Origin: Vibrio nitrifigilis
GTDB taxonomy: Bacteria; Pseudomonadota; Gammaproteobacteria; Enterobacterales; Vibrionaceae
Length of the DNA stretch: 64,000 bases
NCBI RefSeq assembly: GCF_015686695.1
Contig: NZ_JADPMR010000004.1
Span: forward strand, 806,001-870,000
Direction of reading: 5' to 3'
The notes beneath the pieces are model-generated. The model did not search any database, had not been told where the DNA came from, and saw nothing but the letters and a program-made list of their open reading frames with translations. Position numbers and translations under genes: made by a program. This document shows positions 31,525 through 42,031 of the stretch, one piece after another; position 1 is the first letter of the stretch, and each line of letters starts with the position of its first letter.

Positions 31525-31550
31525 ATCAGAAATTTATACATTAAATAAAA

Positions 31551-31578
31551 ATCCCCACAGTAAATACATTGTAGGGAT
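31551..31578 (-). terminator. Terminator of the carbonic anhydrase gene
   Basis: ATCCCTACA pairs with TGTGGGGAT on the minus strand (one mismatch), followed by TTTTTATTT. It starts 40 bases after the stop. Confidence 0.75.
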
Positions 31579-31618
31579 AGTTAAAAATTAGTTAACTGAA
31601 GGTATTAAAATACAAAAT

Positions 31619-32338
31619 TTAATTCATTTCAAACACTACTCTTTTATTAATTGACTGTATTGGTCGGTTATTATTTCCCATGACCTTTTTTAATCTCATA
31701 TTTTGTTCTTCTGATAGCGATTTAGATTGTTTTAGAATTACCCACTTGACACCTTCACTGCACGGTGGCGTGGTTAACGAACCGTTAAATTGAAAGTATT
31801 TTGATGTGTCTGGGATTAACTCTGCAACTTTCAATCCTGCTGTTATCGGAGTTTGGCCTCCCTTAATTGGCAATGTATTCGTGAGGTGTTGTAGCGCTAG
31901 GTTATTGTTCCCACTCTTAAACATAACAGCGACAACCAACAGATTTCCACGCTCATCTTGGTTAACAAAATGTGCTTCTAACGGATATCGACGACTGCGA
32001 ATTAAATTTTCTGCAGGGGTATGAAAATGAAACTGCTTTAAGGAATACGCCTTGCCATCGAGTAATACTCGGTTATTTCCTGTAACATTTGCTTGAAGGG
32101 TGTGGCCGTTATTCACCAAAGATTTTACACTTCCTAAGTATTCGACGGACAAGGATTTTTGCATGGCGCGCGGGTTTCCCTGAATGTTGATCGGACTTTG
32201 CGATTGCCCTTCGACACATGTTTTAAACACCTTCCCCCAATGCTCAGGGCCATTGGTATCACTGTAACCCCACTCACTCGCCACCGCGGCTCCACACCAC
32301 AAACTCGACACTATTATCGGCATAACCCATTTATTCAT
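31619..32338 (-). CDS. Periplasmic alpha-carbonic anhydrase
   Basis: Hydrates CO2 to bicarbonate. 239 residues with a signal peptide (VMPIIVSSLWCGAAVASE, cut near 20). Zinc ligands H104 and H106 (QFHFHTPAEN) and H123 (EAHFVN); the disulfide pair C41 and C193 (TTPPCSEG) is conserved in exported alpha-CAs. SQSPINIQ and the C-terminal NNRPIQ are family signatures. Monocistronic. May supply or dispose of bicarbonate in the periplasm. Confidence 0.95.
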   Translation of the reverse strand: MNKWVMPIIVSSLWCGAAVASEWGYSDTNGPEHWGKVFKTCVEGQSQSPINIQGNPRAMQKSLSVEYLGSVKSLVNNGHTLQANVTGNNRVLLDGKAYSLKQFHFHTPAENLIRSRRYPLEAHFVNQDERGNLLVVAVMFKSGNNNLALQHLTNTLPIKGGQTPITAGLKVAELIPDTSKYFQFNGSLTTPPCSEGVKWVILKQSKSLSEEQNMRLKKVMGNNNRPIQSINKRVVFEMN

Positions 32339-32642
32339 TACGCAACCTCAAATAACATAAACAATAATTAAATTAGTAACTTATGATGAAAAACAATCAT
32401 CATTTACATCATACAAAGGCTTTTACTTTCCATCTGAATAGCAAATATTATGAAATGTTACGTTGCAAATAATGGTTTATATCAATAAAAACATCTTAAC
32501 TAACTGATTAAGATGCATTTATTACTTAATGCACCCTCTACTTTAGAAGCATAATTATTTACATTTCTTTTGATCTATCACAGACTCTGCGTGACTAACG
32601 TCCCAAAACGGGTGACTTAGCAAAATTAAAAACGTAAAATTT
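32339..32642. other. Intergenic, 304 bases
   Basis: AT-rich divergent promoter region between the carbonic anhydrase and an unknown gene. No repeat or hairpin stands out. Confidence 0.4.
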
Positions 32643-33122
32643 ATGAAAGAGATACCGAGAGATCAATACCTTATGCAACAAGATTACCGTTACGATTGTT
32701 TAAACCAGACCAGCAAAGAGGAGCTGACTGAGCTTGCGATGCGGATAATGCACCGTTTGGTTCCAGAGCCTGTCGTACGGGAAATCTACCACTTTGAACC
32801 AGAGGAAAAGGCGAGTACAGAGCGTCAACAAGAGGCCTATTTTGACGCTACGTTACGGTTACATGCGGTGGCTTTAGGGGAAATTCCTACAATTTTCAAA
32901 GAGTCACAAAATGCTGAGCAGAATATCGAACGTATGACTCGATTGGTGTTGTGGCACTTTTACGCCATTGGTTTTCAATTGGATAAAGCGGTGAGCTTAA
33001 AAGCCCATTGTGAGGAAGTAGAAACACGTCTGGCCAAGTCGACACCTAACGAAGCGTTAGCGTGGTCCACTCTGTTAACAGAGCTGTTATATCGTTATTC
33101 AGAGCTGCATCAGCAGCAATAA
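32643..33122 (+). CDS. Unknown acidic helical protein
   Basis: 159 residues, not recognised. No signal peptide or membrane segment. Mostly predicted helix, with conserved-looking patches ELAMRIMHRLVPEPVVREIYHF-like (shortened: MRIMHRLVPEPVVREIY) and LVLWHFYAIGFQLDKA. Codon use is like the neighbours. The ribosome binding site is weak, which lowers confidence in the exact start. It stands alone. Confidence 0.6.
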   Translation: MKEIPRDQYLMQQDYRYDCLNQTSKEELTELAMRIMHRLVPEPVVREIYHFEPEEKASTERQQEAYFDATLRLHAVALGEIPTIFKESQNAEQNIERMTRLVLWHFYAIGFQLDKAVSLKAHCEEVETRLAKSTPNEALAWSTLLTELLYRYSELHQQQ

Positions 33123-33269
33123 GTAACTCAATCGATAGTATTATGATCATACCCAATCAGCCTCTATCTGCTTGGGTATGAATCACATAAAGCGGTTATT
33201 GGCAGCAAACCACCCTTCATATTTATCATATCTAATCCAGGCTAGTACTCTTATCTAACGTTGTATATA

Positions 33270-33363
33270 TTTTCTACGTAGAATGACTATGTCTTCAAAT
33301 CAGTGCCTTGCCTAAGAGCGAATACATTCTCGCTGAAACAGCATCTTGAGGTTACTTGGATAT
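33270..33363 (-). repeat. Palindromic element, half copy
   Basis: Inverse of the left 94 bases of the full copy at 21167 (TCTACGTAGAATGACTATG to the TTGGATAT end), with one base changed in the terminal motif. The right half of the element is missing. Confidence 0.82.
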
Positions 33364-33445
33364 ACACCATTAATCTTACCTAGCAGTTCCCCTTACCTGT
33401 TTTCCTTCTATCCCGTGTTCTATCAAAGGCATACTGTAGAAAAAG

Positions 33446-33470
33446 TAAAAGCAAGGCACACTCGCCTTGC
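33446..33470 (-). terminator. Terminator of the small HTH gene
   Basis: GCAAGGC / GCCTTGC with a six-base loop, followed on the minus strand by TTTTACTTTTTC. Confidence 0.75.
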
Positions 33471-33575
33471 CTTAAATTGTATTTGTGCAGCCTAAGCCTT
33501 GCACGCACTAACTAGACGTCACTATAGCAACTCTAAGCGCGGTGTTACGGGAATCAATCTCTTAAAACATATGGA

Positions 33576-33920
33576 CTACGCCTGATGCGTATAATCGATG
33601 ATGACTTGGTTTCCCTCTATATATACGTTTTGAATTTCTCCATCAACGCTAATTCGGTTTTGCAGGTGCACAACAACCTCTGCCCCCGTGTAATTTGCCT
33701 TTAATGTCGGTAAAACGTTATAAGGTTCAACATGTAATTGCTGGCAGAATTTGGTAACAAAACCCATTGTAAGCGGTGCATTACCACGTAAAATTCGTGA
33801 GAACTCCATCTGACTCAGCCCAAGTCGCTTACTCATTTCCATTTGGGTTATCTGCATTTTTGCTTTTTGTGACATCCAAACGTTATATAACGCAGTGCGA
33901 TCTTCTTGATTGAGCTCCAT
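33576..33920 (-). CDS. Small Xre-type helix-turn-helix protein
   Basis: 114 residues. A helix-turn-helix is visible at about 22-62: MQITQMEMSKRLGLSQMEFSRILRG. The rest (VVVHLQNRISVDGEIQNVYIEG) is a short beta-rich tail. ATG 33920 has a strong AGGAGAC site; the upstream 14 codons of open frame are not needed. Target unknown. It may regulate itself, since neither neighbour faces it closely. Confidence 0.78.
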   Translation of the reverse strand: MELNQEDRTALYNVWMSQKAKMQITQMEMSKRLGLSQMEFSRILRGNAPLTMGFVTKFCQQLHVEPYNVLPTLKANYTGAEVVVHLQNRISVDGEIQNVYIEGNQVIIDYTHQA

Positions 33921-34350
33921 GACTCGTCTCCTAACGGTTCTTGATGCCCAACAAAATGACAAATGTCGATAAATTGAATGTCAATCGACGGTGAGATTCT
34001 GTCTAACTTTATTACAATGGCCTAATCTGATGACCACAAATTCACCAACTGTTGTTTTTTTACGCACATTTGTGCTATTTCATTTCTTAAACCTAATTTT
34101 TTAATTTGCTAATTTGTGTGATGTGGCACATTTTTGAAGTCTCACAATTCACTCTAATCGGCCCTTTTTAGGTCTATTGATAGATTTATAGCACTCACTA
34201 CCTCTCAATTTCAGACTCTCACTGGCGGTATTTCGCCAAATATAACCGCACTATCGATAGAATTCCGCACATTAGTTGTGAAGTTTTCTTATCAAAATGG
34301 CATAAAAAAAGACCTCACATGGAGGTCTTTTGCTAATGAGCTTGAGGTAT
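33921..34350. other. Intergenic, 430 bases
   Basis: Holds the promoter of the HTH gene and the terminator of the amino-acid importer. An imperfect palindrome, TGTGATGTGGCACA near 34118, is the only motif that stands out; it is too short for a good CRP site. Confidence 0.4.
34303..34331 (-). terminator. Terminator of the amino-acid importer operon
   Basis: AAAAGACCTC pairs with GAGGTCTTTT on the two arms around a 4-base loop, then a T-run on the minus strand; 20 bases after the ATPase stop. Confidence 0.88.
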
Positions 34351-35103
34351 TTACAGCACTTTCGCTAAGAACTGTTTTAAACGGGGGTGGCCATCGCCAC
34401 CAAATACAGCTTGAGGACTGTCATCCACCAGCAAAGCCCCCTCTTCCATAAATAGCACCCGGTCAGCCACTTCACGAGCAAAGCCCATTTCATGGGTAAC
34501 GATAACCATGGTCATGCCTTCTTGAGCCAAACCTTTAATTACGTCGAGCACTTCACCCACCATCTCAGGATCGAGCGCTGAAGTGGGTTCATCAAACAAC
34601 ATAAGATCAGGCTTCATCGCTAAGGCGCGCGCTATGGCAACACGTTGCTGTTGACCACCTGATAAGTGTGACGGGTAGTTGTTCATGCGATCACCGAGGC
34701 CAACTCGTTCAATAAGCTCTCTCGCATGCGTCTCAGCATCTTTTTGCGAACGCTTCGCGACGATGCGAGGTGCAAGCATCACGTTTTCTAATGCGGTTTT
34801 ATGGGGAAATAAATTGAAGCTTTGAAACACCATACCGACATTTTGTCGTAACCGGTTAATGTCGGTCGTGCTGGCGTACATATCCACGCCATCGATTTCA
34901 ATCGACCCTGCAGAAATCTCTTCTAGCTGGTTCAATGTGCGTAGAAACGTTGATTTTCCCGAACCAGAAGGACCAATGATCGCAACCACTTCACCGCGCT
35001 TAATCGTGGTTGAAACCGACTTCAGCGCGTGACAACCGTTGGAGTAATATTTGTCGACATCTTTTGTAATTACGATGTCATTACCTTGATATTGATTAGT
35101 CAC
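34351..35103 (-). CDS. Polar amino acid ABC importer ATPase (GlnQ/HisP family)
   Basis: 250 residues. Walker A GPSGSGKS, signature LSGGQQQR, Walker [15 protein letters not shown] and H in VTHEMGFA mark the PAO (polar amino acid) subfamily. GTG start, overlapping the permease stop by 8 bases. Terminal gene of a three-gene operon. Arginine or glutamine as cargo is possible; no decisive residue is seen. Confidence 0.93.
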   Translation of the reverse strand: MTNQYQGNDIVITKDVDKYYSNGCHALKSVSTTIKRGEVVAIIGPSGSGKSTFLRTLNQLEEISAGSIEIDGVDMYASTTDINRLRQNVGMVFQSFNLFPHKTALENVMLAPRIVAKRSQKDAETHARELIERVGLGDRMNNYPSHLSGGQQQRVAIARALAMKPDLMLFDEPTSALDPEMVGEVLDVIKGLAQEGMTMVIVTHEMGFAREVADRVLFMEEGALLVDDSPQAVFGGDGHPRLKQFLAKVL

Positions 35104-36040
35104 TTGCTGATAACCTCTTCTCTAAACGTTGTATACCCCAAGATAGTGACCCTGTCACTACTAAATAGAGAGCAGCAACGGTGAACCAAACTTCAAATGG
35201 TGCAAAACTACCACTTACAACTTCTCGCCCTGCTTTGGTTAAATCGGTAATTGAGATAACCGATACCAATGACGAGTCTTTAATCAAGTTAATGAACTGT
35301 CCCGCTAAAGGCGGTAGGGTTTTCTTCATTGCTTGCGGCAAAATAATGTAGAGCATCGCTTGCCCGTAATTCATGCCTAGGGAGCGAGCGGCTTCCATCT
35401 GCCCATTAGGGATCGCTTGTATACCCGCACGAACAATTTCTGCGACGTAAGCACCAGTAAAGACAGAGAGCGCGACGACACCAGCGGTAAAGCGATCGAA
35501 ATCAAGGACTGTACCAATAAAGAAATAGACGATAAAGATTTGGACCAACAATGGCGTGCCGCGAATCAATTCGACATAAGTTAATGAGAGATCACGACAA
35601 GTGGTATTTTTCGCCACCCTCATTAAACCAAAGACTAATCCGAGCGCGACGGCAAAGATCAATGAGATAAACGAAATTTTAATCGTGACCCATAAGCCTG
35701 TTGCAATTGGACCAAAACGCCATTGACTCAGTTGTGCGACAGTATCACCTTGGAAAACCAAGTCACCATCAGACACCAATAATTGATTGTATTTTTTAAT
35801 GATCTGTGGGGAGTCAGAATTATCTAACTCAATAACCAACTGTTTACCTTTTAACTCAACTGTGCCATCACCTTGCGCACGAATATCCTGCATATCCGTG
35901 TTAATGACGTATGGCCACAATCGATCCCAGTGCCAGTTGTAATTGATGCTTTTGCCGGCGCCATAAATTGCGCCAATCATCAAAATCATAATAAGAGCAT
36001 AAATAATATGCCCCACCCAACGTGAGGATTTTAACTGCAT
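35096..36040 (-). CDS. Polar amino acid ABC importer permease with extra N-terminal periplasmic region
   Basis: About 314 residues, longer than GlnP/HisQ (about 220-240). An N-terminal membrane segment (about 12-30) is followed by some 75 residues predicted outside the membrane ([19 protein letters not shown] and [20 protein letters not shown]), then the usual five-helix core with the EAA-type loop [19 protein letters not shown]. The extra region resembles a small beta-rich domain. ATG 36040 is chosen over GTG 36043 for Shine-Dalgarno spacing. Couples to the ATPase by overlap. Confidence 0.9.
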   Translation of the reverse strand: MQLKSSRWVGHIIYALIMILMIGAIYGAGKSINYNWHWDRLWPYVINTDMQDIRAQGDGTVELKGKQLVIELDNSDSPQIIKKYNQLLVSDGDLVFQGDTVAQLSQWRFGPIATGLWVTIKISFISLIFAVALGLVFGLMRVAKNTTCRDLSLTYVELIRGTPLLVQIFIVYFFIGTVLDFDRFTAGVVALSVFTGAYVAEIVRAGIQAIPNGQMEAARSLGMNYGQAMLYIILPQAMKKTLPPLAGQFINLIKDSSLVSVISITDLTKAGREVVSGSFAPFEVWFTVAALYLVVTGSLSWGIQRLEKRLSASD

Positions 36041-36114
36041 CACTCTATTCTCTTTTTATTTGGGTTAAATCAGGGCAAGCCTAAGCTTGCCCTGTAGATA
36101 GTGATTAAAAAAGT

Positions 36115-36924
36115 TTATTGGACGTTTTTCAACCAGCTGTCTGATTTGAACCATTTGTCGTAGATACGTTCGTAAGTTCCATCACCCTTGATTTGACGTA
36201 AATAGTTATTCAAGAAGTTAAGGAAGTTAGGATCGTTTTGACGAATCGCCCAACCTAGTGGCTCGTAAGTAAACGGCTTACTTAGGTGTACGATACCATC
36301 TTTGTGTTGCGCAGCATAAATCGCGTTGTATGGGAAATCGTAAACAAAGGCATCAGCCTTGCCATTCGTAACTTGCAGCACTGAGTCCACTTCAGTGTCA
36401 TACAGATCAAGTTTCGCTTTTGGCAAATATTTTTTCGCCGCTTCAGCACCAGTAGTACCTAGCTTAGTTGCGATAGTATATTTTGGATTATTCAGATCTT
36501 TGTAGCTGTGAATTTTGCCTTCAAGTTTTGAAGATAAAATGATGGATTGGCCAATAACAATATATGGCTGAGCAAAGTTCACTTTCAAGTTACGCTCTGG
36601 CGTGATAGTCATACCCGCCATGATAATGTCACATTTGTTGGTTTGCAGTGCTGGAATGATGCCATCCCAAGCGGTATTTACCGGTACGTATTTAACACCA
36701 ATCGAGCGCGCCATATGTTTCGCTACATCAATATCAAAACCAATGAATTGACCGTTTTTCGCCTTCATTTCAAATGGCATGTATCCCGCTTCAAAACACA
36801 CTTTCAATTCACCGGCGTTCAACACACTTTCTAATGTTGAATCTGCCGCCATTGCATTTGAAGCACTTAACGCAGAACAAGCTAAAACGATGCTAGCTAC
36901 GGTCGATTTAACAAACTTATTCAT
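36115..36924 (-). CDS. Periplasmic polar amino acid-binding protein
   Basis: 269 residues with a clean signal peptide (cleaved after SNAMA). SBP family 3: LKVCFEAGYMPFEMKAKNG, FIGFDIDVAKHMA, GMTITPERNLKVNFAQPY and ADAFVYDFPYN. First gene of the importer operon and likely its most abundant product. Ligand by family: glutamine, arginine, histidine or related. Good AGGGAC site. Confidence 0.93.
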   Translation of the reverse strand: MNKFVKSTVASIVLACSALSASNAMAADSTLESVLNAGELKVCFEAGYMPFEMKAKNGQFIGFDIDVAKHMARSIGVKYVPVNTAWDGIIPALQTNKCDIIMAGMTITPERNLKVNFAQPYIVIGQSIILSSKLEGKIHSYKDLNNPKYTIATKLGTTGAEAAKKYLPKAKLDLYDTEVDSVLQVTNGKADAFVYDFPYNAIYAAQHKDGIVHLSKPFTYEPLGWAIRQNDPNFLNFLNNYLRQIKGDGTYERIYDKWFKSDSWLKNVQ

Positions 36925-36994
36925 AATGTCCCTTTTTTAGTTTTGTTATTCATTTTTTGTTTATCGTTTTCCGATCACGAAATGCGATGTTATT

Positions 36995-37015
36995 CATCAT
37001 TGTGAAACAATGATG
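36995..37015. promoter_or_regulatory. Perfect inverted repeat upstream of the amino-acid importer
   Basis: CATCATTGT and ACAATGATG separated by GAA. Perfect symmetry fits a repressor operator or a 5' UTR hairpin. It does not match the ArgR box (TGAAT...ATTCA). Confidence 0.5.
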
Positions 37016-37548
37016 TTGCACGCAACCCACAGATAATGCGCGATAATGTCATCATTTTTCAACACTTTATTTTCATAAGACATAGCTTAACAGCAAAATA
37101 TATGAAAAAAGACACTTATAAAAGTCGACATTGTTGTCACGTTAGGTTGATTATTCGCCACTTAACGTATGTTACCTAGCTAGGCCATCACGGGCTCACT
37201 AGCACAACAACGAAGAAATCTTCACACAAATCATAATAAGTGCGGCAAATGGTCAATTCCCTGTTTCAATTGACCACAATTCTTAATCGGCTTACTGGCG
37301 AAAATTCGACAGTTTACCTATTAGGTACTATTACAATGCAATTATGTCGCCAAAATCCGAAAAATTAGCGTGTTTGGCTATTTTTCCACCAATGGATACT
37401 CAAAACCGCTTCGTGATCTCATTTTGAATCAATATCACACCTAAACGATGAACGAGTTCTTTTCACTTCAGTACAATCCCCCAAAACCCATGCACTGTAA
37501 TAGTTCACTTTTTGCACCATAAATGAGCAGAAATATTATAGTACGCAC

Positions 37549-37573
37549 AAAAAATCCCAGCGCTGGCTGGGAT
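37549..37573 (-). terminator. Terminator of speA-speB
   Basis: ATCCCAGC / GCTGGGAT with a 4-base loop, then TTTTTTG on the minus strand; about 30 bases after the speB stop. Confidence 0.88.
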
Positions 37574-37601
37574 GCTTACTTAGATTTTAATAATCAGTGT
37601 A

Positions 37602-38567
37602 TTAGCGGCCGTTTGGCTCACCAGTAACACTCTCGGCTTGTTTTGGTTCCGGACGCATCGATGCCCATGCGTACAGCAATTCTAGCGCAACGGTTGCACC
37701 AGCAAGCGCTGTGACATCACTGTTATCATACGGTGGCGAGACTTCGACAACATCCATGCCTACCAAGTTGATGTCGTGTAGACCGCGAATAATTTTCAAT
37801 ACTTTATCGGTTGTCATTCCACCAATCACTGGTGTGCCTGTCCCCGGTGCAAACGCCGGATCTAAACAATCAATATCAAAGGTAAAGTATGCCGGACGTT
37901 CACCGACCACCGCTTTAATTTGCGCAACGATTTCCTCTGGCGTTAAGTCATTCGCCTCCATCGCGTTAATCACGTTATAAGCGTGTGTTTCCACTTTATA
38001 TTCAGTACGGATGCCGATCTGAATGGAATGACGATCGTTAATTAATCCTTCTTTTGGCGCATGATAAAACATAGTGCCATGATCATAAGCACTGCCATTA
38101 GGATATGTATCGGTGTGAGCGTCAAAATGGATCAGCGCCATTTCACCGAAATGTTTCGCATAAGCACGGAGAATAGGCAACGTAATAAAGTGGTCACCGC
38201 CGAGTGCGAGCATCATTTTACCGCTTTTAAGGATTTCTCCTGTCGCCGCTTCAAGACGATAGGTAAAATCTTCGGCGTCACCACAATCAAAGACTAAATC
38301 GCCACTATCCACCACTTTTATACGCTCAAATAGTTTGAAATCCCAAGGGAATTTTTTTGCTTCCCAAGCAAGGTTCACTGAGGCACGACGAATCGCATCC
38401 GGCCCCATACGTGCACCAGGTCGACCCGATGTTGCCATATCTAACGGCACACCTAAAACCACCACATCAGCATCAACATCAATGGGATCTTTCACGTAAG
38501 GCTGGCGAACAAACGTCATCGCATTTGAATACAGAGAATAATCAGTTTTACTAAACAAATCATTCAT
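37602..38567 (-). CDS. speB: Agmatinase
   Basis: Hydrolyses agmatine to putrescine and urea. 321 residues (E. coli 306). Ureohydrolase manganese ligands: H126 (GGDHFITLP), D149, H151 and D153 ([10 protein letters not shown]), and the [16 protein letters not shown] block. It begins immediately after the speA stop with an AGAGGA site, so the two enzymes of the arginine-to-putrescine route are made from one message. The last 15 residues ([16 protein letters not shown]) form a short extra tail. Confidence 0.95.
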   Translation of the reverse strand: MNDLFSKTDYSLYSNAMTFVRQPYVKDPIDVDADVVVLGVPLDMATSGRPGARMGPDAIRRASVNLAWEAKKFPWDFKLFERIKVVDSGDLVFDCGDAEDFTYRLEAATGEILKSGKMMLALGGDHFITLPILRAYAKHFGEMALIHFDAHTDTYPNGSAYDHGTMFYHAPKEGLINDRHSIQIGIRTEYKVETHAYNVINAMEANDLTPEEIVAQIKAVVGERPAYFTFDIDCLDPAFAPGTGTPVIGGMTTDKVLKIIRGLHDINLVGMDVVEVSPPYDNSDVTALAGATVALELLYAWASMRPEPKQAESVTGEPNGR

Positions 38568-40478
38568 TTAAAAATCCTCTAAATAAGTGTAACCACCTAA
38601 ACCTTGTTCAAGCTCGTTCAGGATCGCTTCACGCTCACTCTCTGCCACTCGCATTTCAAGCAGTTCTACGTAATTTGCGCGAATTTTATCAACATCGATA
38701 TGCACATAGCGCATCATATCCTCAACGGTATCTCCTTCGTTGATAAACGTAATATCAGGCTCACATTCTGGCGTGATATTAACGACTGCACTGTGTGTAT
38801 CGCCAAATAGGTTATGCATATCACCTAATATCTCTTGATACGCACCCACCAAGAAAAAGCCCATTAAATAAGGCGTATCTTTACTCCATTTAGGCACGGC
38901 CAGTGTACTTTCAATCCCCTGTCCTTCTACGTAATGTTCTACAGCACCGTCAGAGTCACAGGTAATGTCTAACATCACCGCACGACTTTGCTCCGTATTT
39001 TGCAACCCAGAAAGTGGCAATACTGGGAATACTTGATCGATACCCCACGCATCAGGTAGCGACTGAAACAGAGAGAAATTAACGAAAAACTTATCCGCAA
39101 GGCGCTCTTGCAATTCATCGATTATTGGTCGATGGAAACGGTTTTTTGTACTCATTTTTCCACTTAATTCGTGGAAAATACGTAATGTTAACTGTTCCGC
39201 CCAAGCACGCTGGTCAAGCGATAATACCCCAGTGGCAAATTGACTATGCACTTCCGATAAATCGTTTTGTGTGTCGTTATAGATTTCGATTAACGCACGG
39301 TCGTCTGAGCCTTGCTGTAAGCTTTCCCAACTGCGCCACATATTGTTCAATAATAGTGATTCGCTATCTTCTGGCTCTGAAACCGTTTCCGGAGAATACG
39401 CTTCTGCGCCAATCACGTTTGTGATCAAAACCGCATGATGAGCGGTGATAGAACGACCTGATTCCGAAATAATATTTGGCATCGGTTCATTGTACAATTT
39501 ACAAATATCGCCGACAGAACTCACTACATTACGTGCATATTCAATCAAACCGTAGTTCATAGAGTTAGACGACTGACTGCGGGTACCATCGTAGTCAATC
39601 GCCAAACCACCACCAATATCAAAGTACTCAACTGGTACATCGCGACCACGCAATTCACAATAGAAACGTGCAGCTTCATTAACACCATTACGTACGTCTC
39701 TAATATTGGCCATCTGCGATCCAAGATGGAAATGGACTAATTGTAACGCACACAATTGGTTTTCTTTTTTCAAGCGACTAATCACCGCCAGCACTTGGGC
39801 AGCAGACAGACCAAATTTAGATTTTTCACCGCCACTGGATTGCCATTTACCCGCCCCTTGAGACGCTAAACGAATACGGAGTCCCAAACGAGGTTTAACA
39901 CCTAACGCTTTCGCTTCGGTTAACACGGTATCCAGTTCAGACATTTTTTCGAGCACAATGAACACACGATGACCCAGCTTCTCACCAATCAATGCTAGGC
40001 GAATATATTCGCGGTCTTTGTAGCCGTTACAAATGATCACCGAACTTGCTTGCTGAGCCATCGCGAGTACCGCGAGTAATTCGGGTTTACTGCCCGCCTC
40101 TAGTCCCAACTGCTTGTTCGTTTGACCCACTTGGCTAGCGAGTATCTCATCAACCACTTCTTTTTGTTGGTTCACTTTGATTGGATAGACCAGAAAATAG
40201 TTGTTTTGATATTCATACTCGCTTATCGCTTGGTTAAACGCTTGGCAAATACCATGAACACGTTGGTGCAGAATTTGGGGGAAACGCACCAGTACCGGTG
40301 TATTAATACCTTGTGCTTGCAACGCGTCAGCGATCTTAGTTAAAGCGATACCGTGAGGCTGATCTTGCCTCGCGTTAACGACCACTTCACCTTGATCATT
40401 AATAGCAAAAAAACCCTGACTCCAGTAATTCACATTGTAGTCAGCACGAACTTGGTCTAGTTGGGATTGATTTTCCAC
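38568..40478 (-). CDS. speA: Biosynthetic arginine decarboxylase
   Basis: Makes agmatine from arginine using PLP. 636 residues (E. coli 658). Alanine-racemase-type barrel with PLP Lys K101 in YPIKVNQQ; conserved [13 protein letters not shown] and a decarboxylase cysteine region in [13 protein letters not shown] start with a GAGAGA site. Followed directly by speB. This route gives putrescine without ornithine decarboxylase. Confidence 0.96.
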   Translation of the reverse strand: MENQSQLDQVRADYNVNYWSQGFFAINDQGEVVVNARQDQPHGIALTKIADALQAQGINTPVLVRFPQILHQRVHGICQAFNQAISEYEYQNNYFLVYPIKVNQQKEVVDEILASQVGQTNKQLGLEAGSKPELLAVLAMAQQASSVIICNGYKDREYIRLALIGEKLGHRVFIVLEKMSELDTVLTEAKALGVKPRLGLRIRLASQGAGKWQSSGGEKSKFGLSAAQVLAVISRLKKENQLCALQLVHFHLGSQMANIRDVRNGVNEAARFYCELRGRDVPVEYFDIGGGLAIDYDGTRSQSSNSMNYGLIEYARNVVSSVGDICKLYNEPMPNIISESGRSITAHHAVLITNVIGAEAYSPETVSEPEDSESLLLNNMWRSWESLQQGSDDRALIEIYNDTQNDLSEVHSQFATGVLSLDQRAWAEQLTLRIFHELSGKMSTKNRFHRPIIDELQERLADKFFVNFSLFQSLPDAWGIDQVFPVLPLSGLQNTEQSRAVMLDITCDSDGAVEHYVEGQGIESTLAVPKWSKDTPYLMGFFLVGAYQEILGDMHNLFGDTHSAVVNITPECEPDITFINEGDTVEDMMRYVHIDVDKIRANYVELLEMRVAESEREAILNELEQGLGGYTYLEDF

Positions 40479-40564
40479 GTTTATCTCTCATCTAATTCGT
40501 TATCAGTCATTGTCATCTTGCTGTGTGGAATGATTCCACAGCAAGTTTGATTCCTGTGCCTGAA

Positions 40565-40598
40565 AAACAAAAAGCACCTGACAATGTCAGGTGCTTTA
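40565..40598 (-). terminator. Terminator of the TPR protein gene
   Basis: AAAGCACCTGAC / GTCAGGTGCTTT, 12-bp stem with a 3-base loop, followed by TTTTTGTTTTTC on the minus strand. It also separates this gene from speA. Confidence 0.9.
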
Positions 40599-40690
40599 TG
40601 GAGAAAAAACATTAGTGTGTCTAACAATAAAAATGAATCGTAACGACAACGCGATTCAATAATGCATGAAGAGTCATATTAATGATCTAA

Positions 40691-41599
40691 TCATTCATCA
40701 TCTTCACCATGAAGCCACGCTTCAAATTTCTTATTGCCATATAAAGATTCTAAGTCATCTTCATCGGCTGCCGCTTCTTTTAACGACGAACTGATCTCGA
40801 ATGCTCGCTGCAAATCCTCTAATGCTTGCTCTTCAGCACCTAAACGCGCATAGGCACAAGCGCGTTGATACAACGCTGGACCATTGTTTTCATCTAATTC
40901 TAGTACACGATTACAAAGACTCATTGCCCAGTGATATTCTTTGATTTCCATTGCGGCGTCGGCTTTATACGTTAACGCTTCTAAATCACCCGGACGAATT
41001 TTGAGGATCTCATCATAAACTTCGATTTTTTGATCAGGCGTCTGCATGCTCTGAGCACGCAACCATAAGTTGTGGATCTCATTAATGATTTCAATTTCGC
41101 GGTTGTTTTCAGTGATGATACGAGTTTTACGTTTCAAATCGCGCTCTAATGCTAAGAATTTCTTCTCGTATTCTTGGGCAATTTTATTTAAGCGCTTATC
41201 TGCCATCTCACGTGTGTTGATTTTTACTTCACGTAACGAACGCCAACCGATCAAAGCAATCAAGGAAGCAACACCCGCAATGATATAGAAGAAATACGTC
41301 ACCGTGACATTGGCATAATTCATTGATTTATCGGCAACAGAAAGTTCCCGATCTGTGATTTGCACAGTAAGACGGCGCTCTAGATCTTGCTGATCGGTCC
41401 GTAATGATTTCAGCTCATTTAAAATATAACTTTCGACTAATGGTCGATCTAATAAAGGAGATTGTTGGTATGACGATGATTTCTGGCTGGATTTAGGCTG
41501 AGTTTGTGCTGCATTATGTTGACTATCACTATTCGCTGCAAACGCAACAGACGTTGTCAGTACCACACTACCTAAAATTACTAATAAACGTCTTATCAC
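40691..41599 (-). CDS. Tetratricopeptide-repeat membrane protein
   Basis: 302 residues. Possible signal peptide (about 1-22, SVAFAAN), a Gln/Ser-rich segment (30-50), a predicted helix, one membrane segment (about 100-118: TYFFYIIAGVASLIALIGW), a coiled coil (125-170) and C-terminal TPR units (ALTYKADAAMEIKEYHWAMSL and ALYQRACAYARLGAEEQALEDL, shortened here to their A-x-A cores). The C-terminus is very acidic (GEDDE). GTG start with GAGGAAT upstream. A TPR scaffold in the cytoplasm is likely; partners unknown. Confidence 0.82.
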   Translation of the reverse strand: MIRRLLVILGSVVLTTSVAFAANSDSQHNAAQTQPKSSQKSSSYQQSPLLDRPLVESYILNELKSLRTDQQDLERRLTVQITDRELSVADKSMNYANVTVTYFFYIIAGVASLIALIGWRSLREVKINTREMADKRLNKIAQEYEKKFLALERDLKRKTRIITENNREIEIINEIHNLWLRAQSMQTPDQKIEVYDEILKIRPGDLEALTYKADAAMEIKEYHWAMSLCNRVLELDENNGPALYQRACAYARLGAEEQALEDLQRAFEISSSLKEAAADEDDLESLYGNKKFEAWLHGEDDE

Positions 41600-42031
41600 G
41601 TATTATTCCTCAACGGGTTGGCCGGTTTAAAAGCTGTCTTTATAAAATCCGGTGTTATCAATGAATCACTTTCCATAACCATAACATCTCTGCTTATGCT
41701 TTCCAGTGCACTAACTGTGAAATTCTACGTTTTTATCCTTTTTGTTTACAAGTCAAACAATCGATTTACATCATATTTTCCTTATTTAGATCTGTTTATG
41801 ACTTGAAAACCTCTCCTTAAATGTTTAGGGTTCTAATAAATAACAACATGATAAAAATGCTTAATTTTCTAATATTGAGATGAAATTATGATTGCAAAAC
41901 ACTTTATTGGTTAAATAAAGTCAAAAAATCATTTTCTCGTTAACATTAAATTATTTAGACCTATTAACATTTATCTCACTCTAGTACGTTACCTTTCATG
42001 TACTAATGTTTATCACTCTTAGGAGAATCAC
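41600..42031. other. Intergenic, 432 bases, AT-rich
   Basis: Divergent region carrying promoters of the TPR gene and the first proX. A 62-codon plus-strand frame at 41618 has no ribosome binding site and looks fortuitous. AT-rich runs near 41830-41960 may hold the osmotically controlled proX promoter. Confidence 0.4.

Larger units (their letters stand above)
31075..31618. other. Intergenic, 544 bases, AT-rich
   Basis: Holds the atp promoter region next to atpI, two terminators (plus-strand at 31492, minus-strand at 31551) and between them about 150 bases of AT-rich DNA with no credible frame. A 62-codon minus-strand frame at 31145-31333 lacks a ribosome binding site and looks fortuitous. Confidence 0.5.
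33123..33575. other. Intergenic, 453 bases, repeat-bearing
   Basis: Contains a small inverted repeat (CATACCCAA at 33149, TTGGGTATG at 33173), a half copy of the palindromic element and the terminator of the next minus-strand gene. No gene seen. Confidence 0.5.
36925..37601. other. Intergenic, 677 bases, no gene seen
   Basis: The longest gene-free stretch apart from promoters. It holds an inverted repeat 70-90 bases before the binding-protein start and the speB terminator at the far end. The middle 400 bases show no long frame, repeat or tRNA-like fold that I can support. An RNA gene is not excluded. Confidence 0.45.

Noticed and set aside
34114..34132. TGTGATGTGGCACA as a CRP site
   Set aside because: The spacing between half-sites is too short for the CRP consensus.
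37826..37846. GTGCCTGTCCCC inside speB resembling the REP core
   Set aside because: It encodes the conserved GTGTP stretch of agmatinases, so protein constraint explains it.
41618..41806. 62-codon plus-strand frame in the TPR/proX spacer
   Set aside because: No ribosome binding site and no recognisable pattern; lies in a promoter region.
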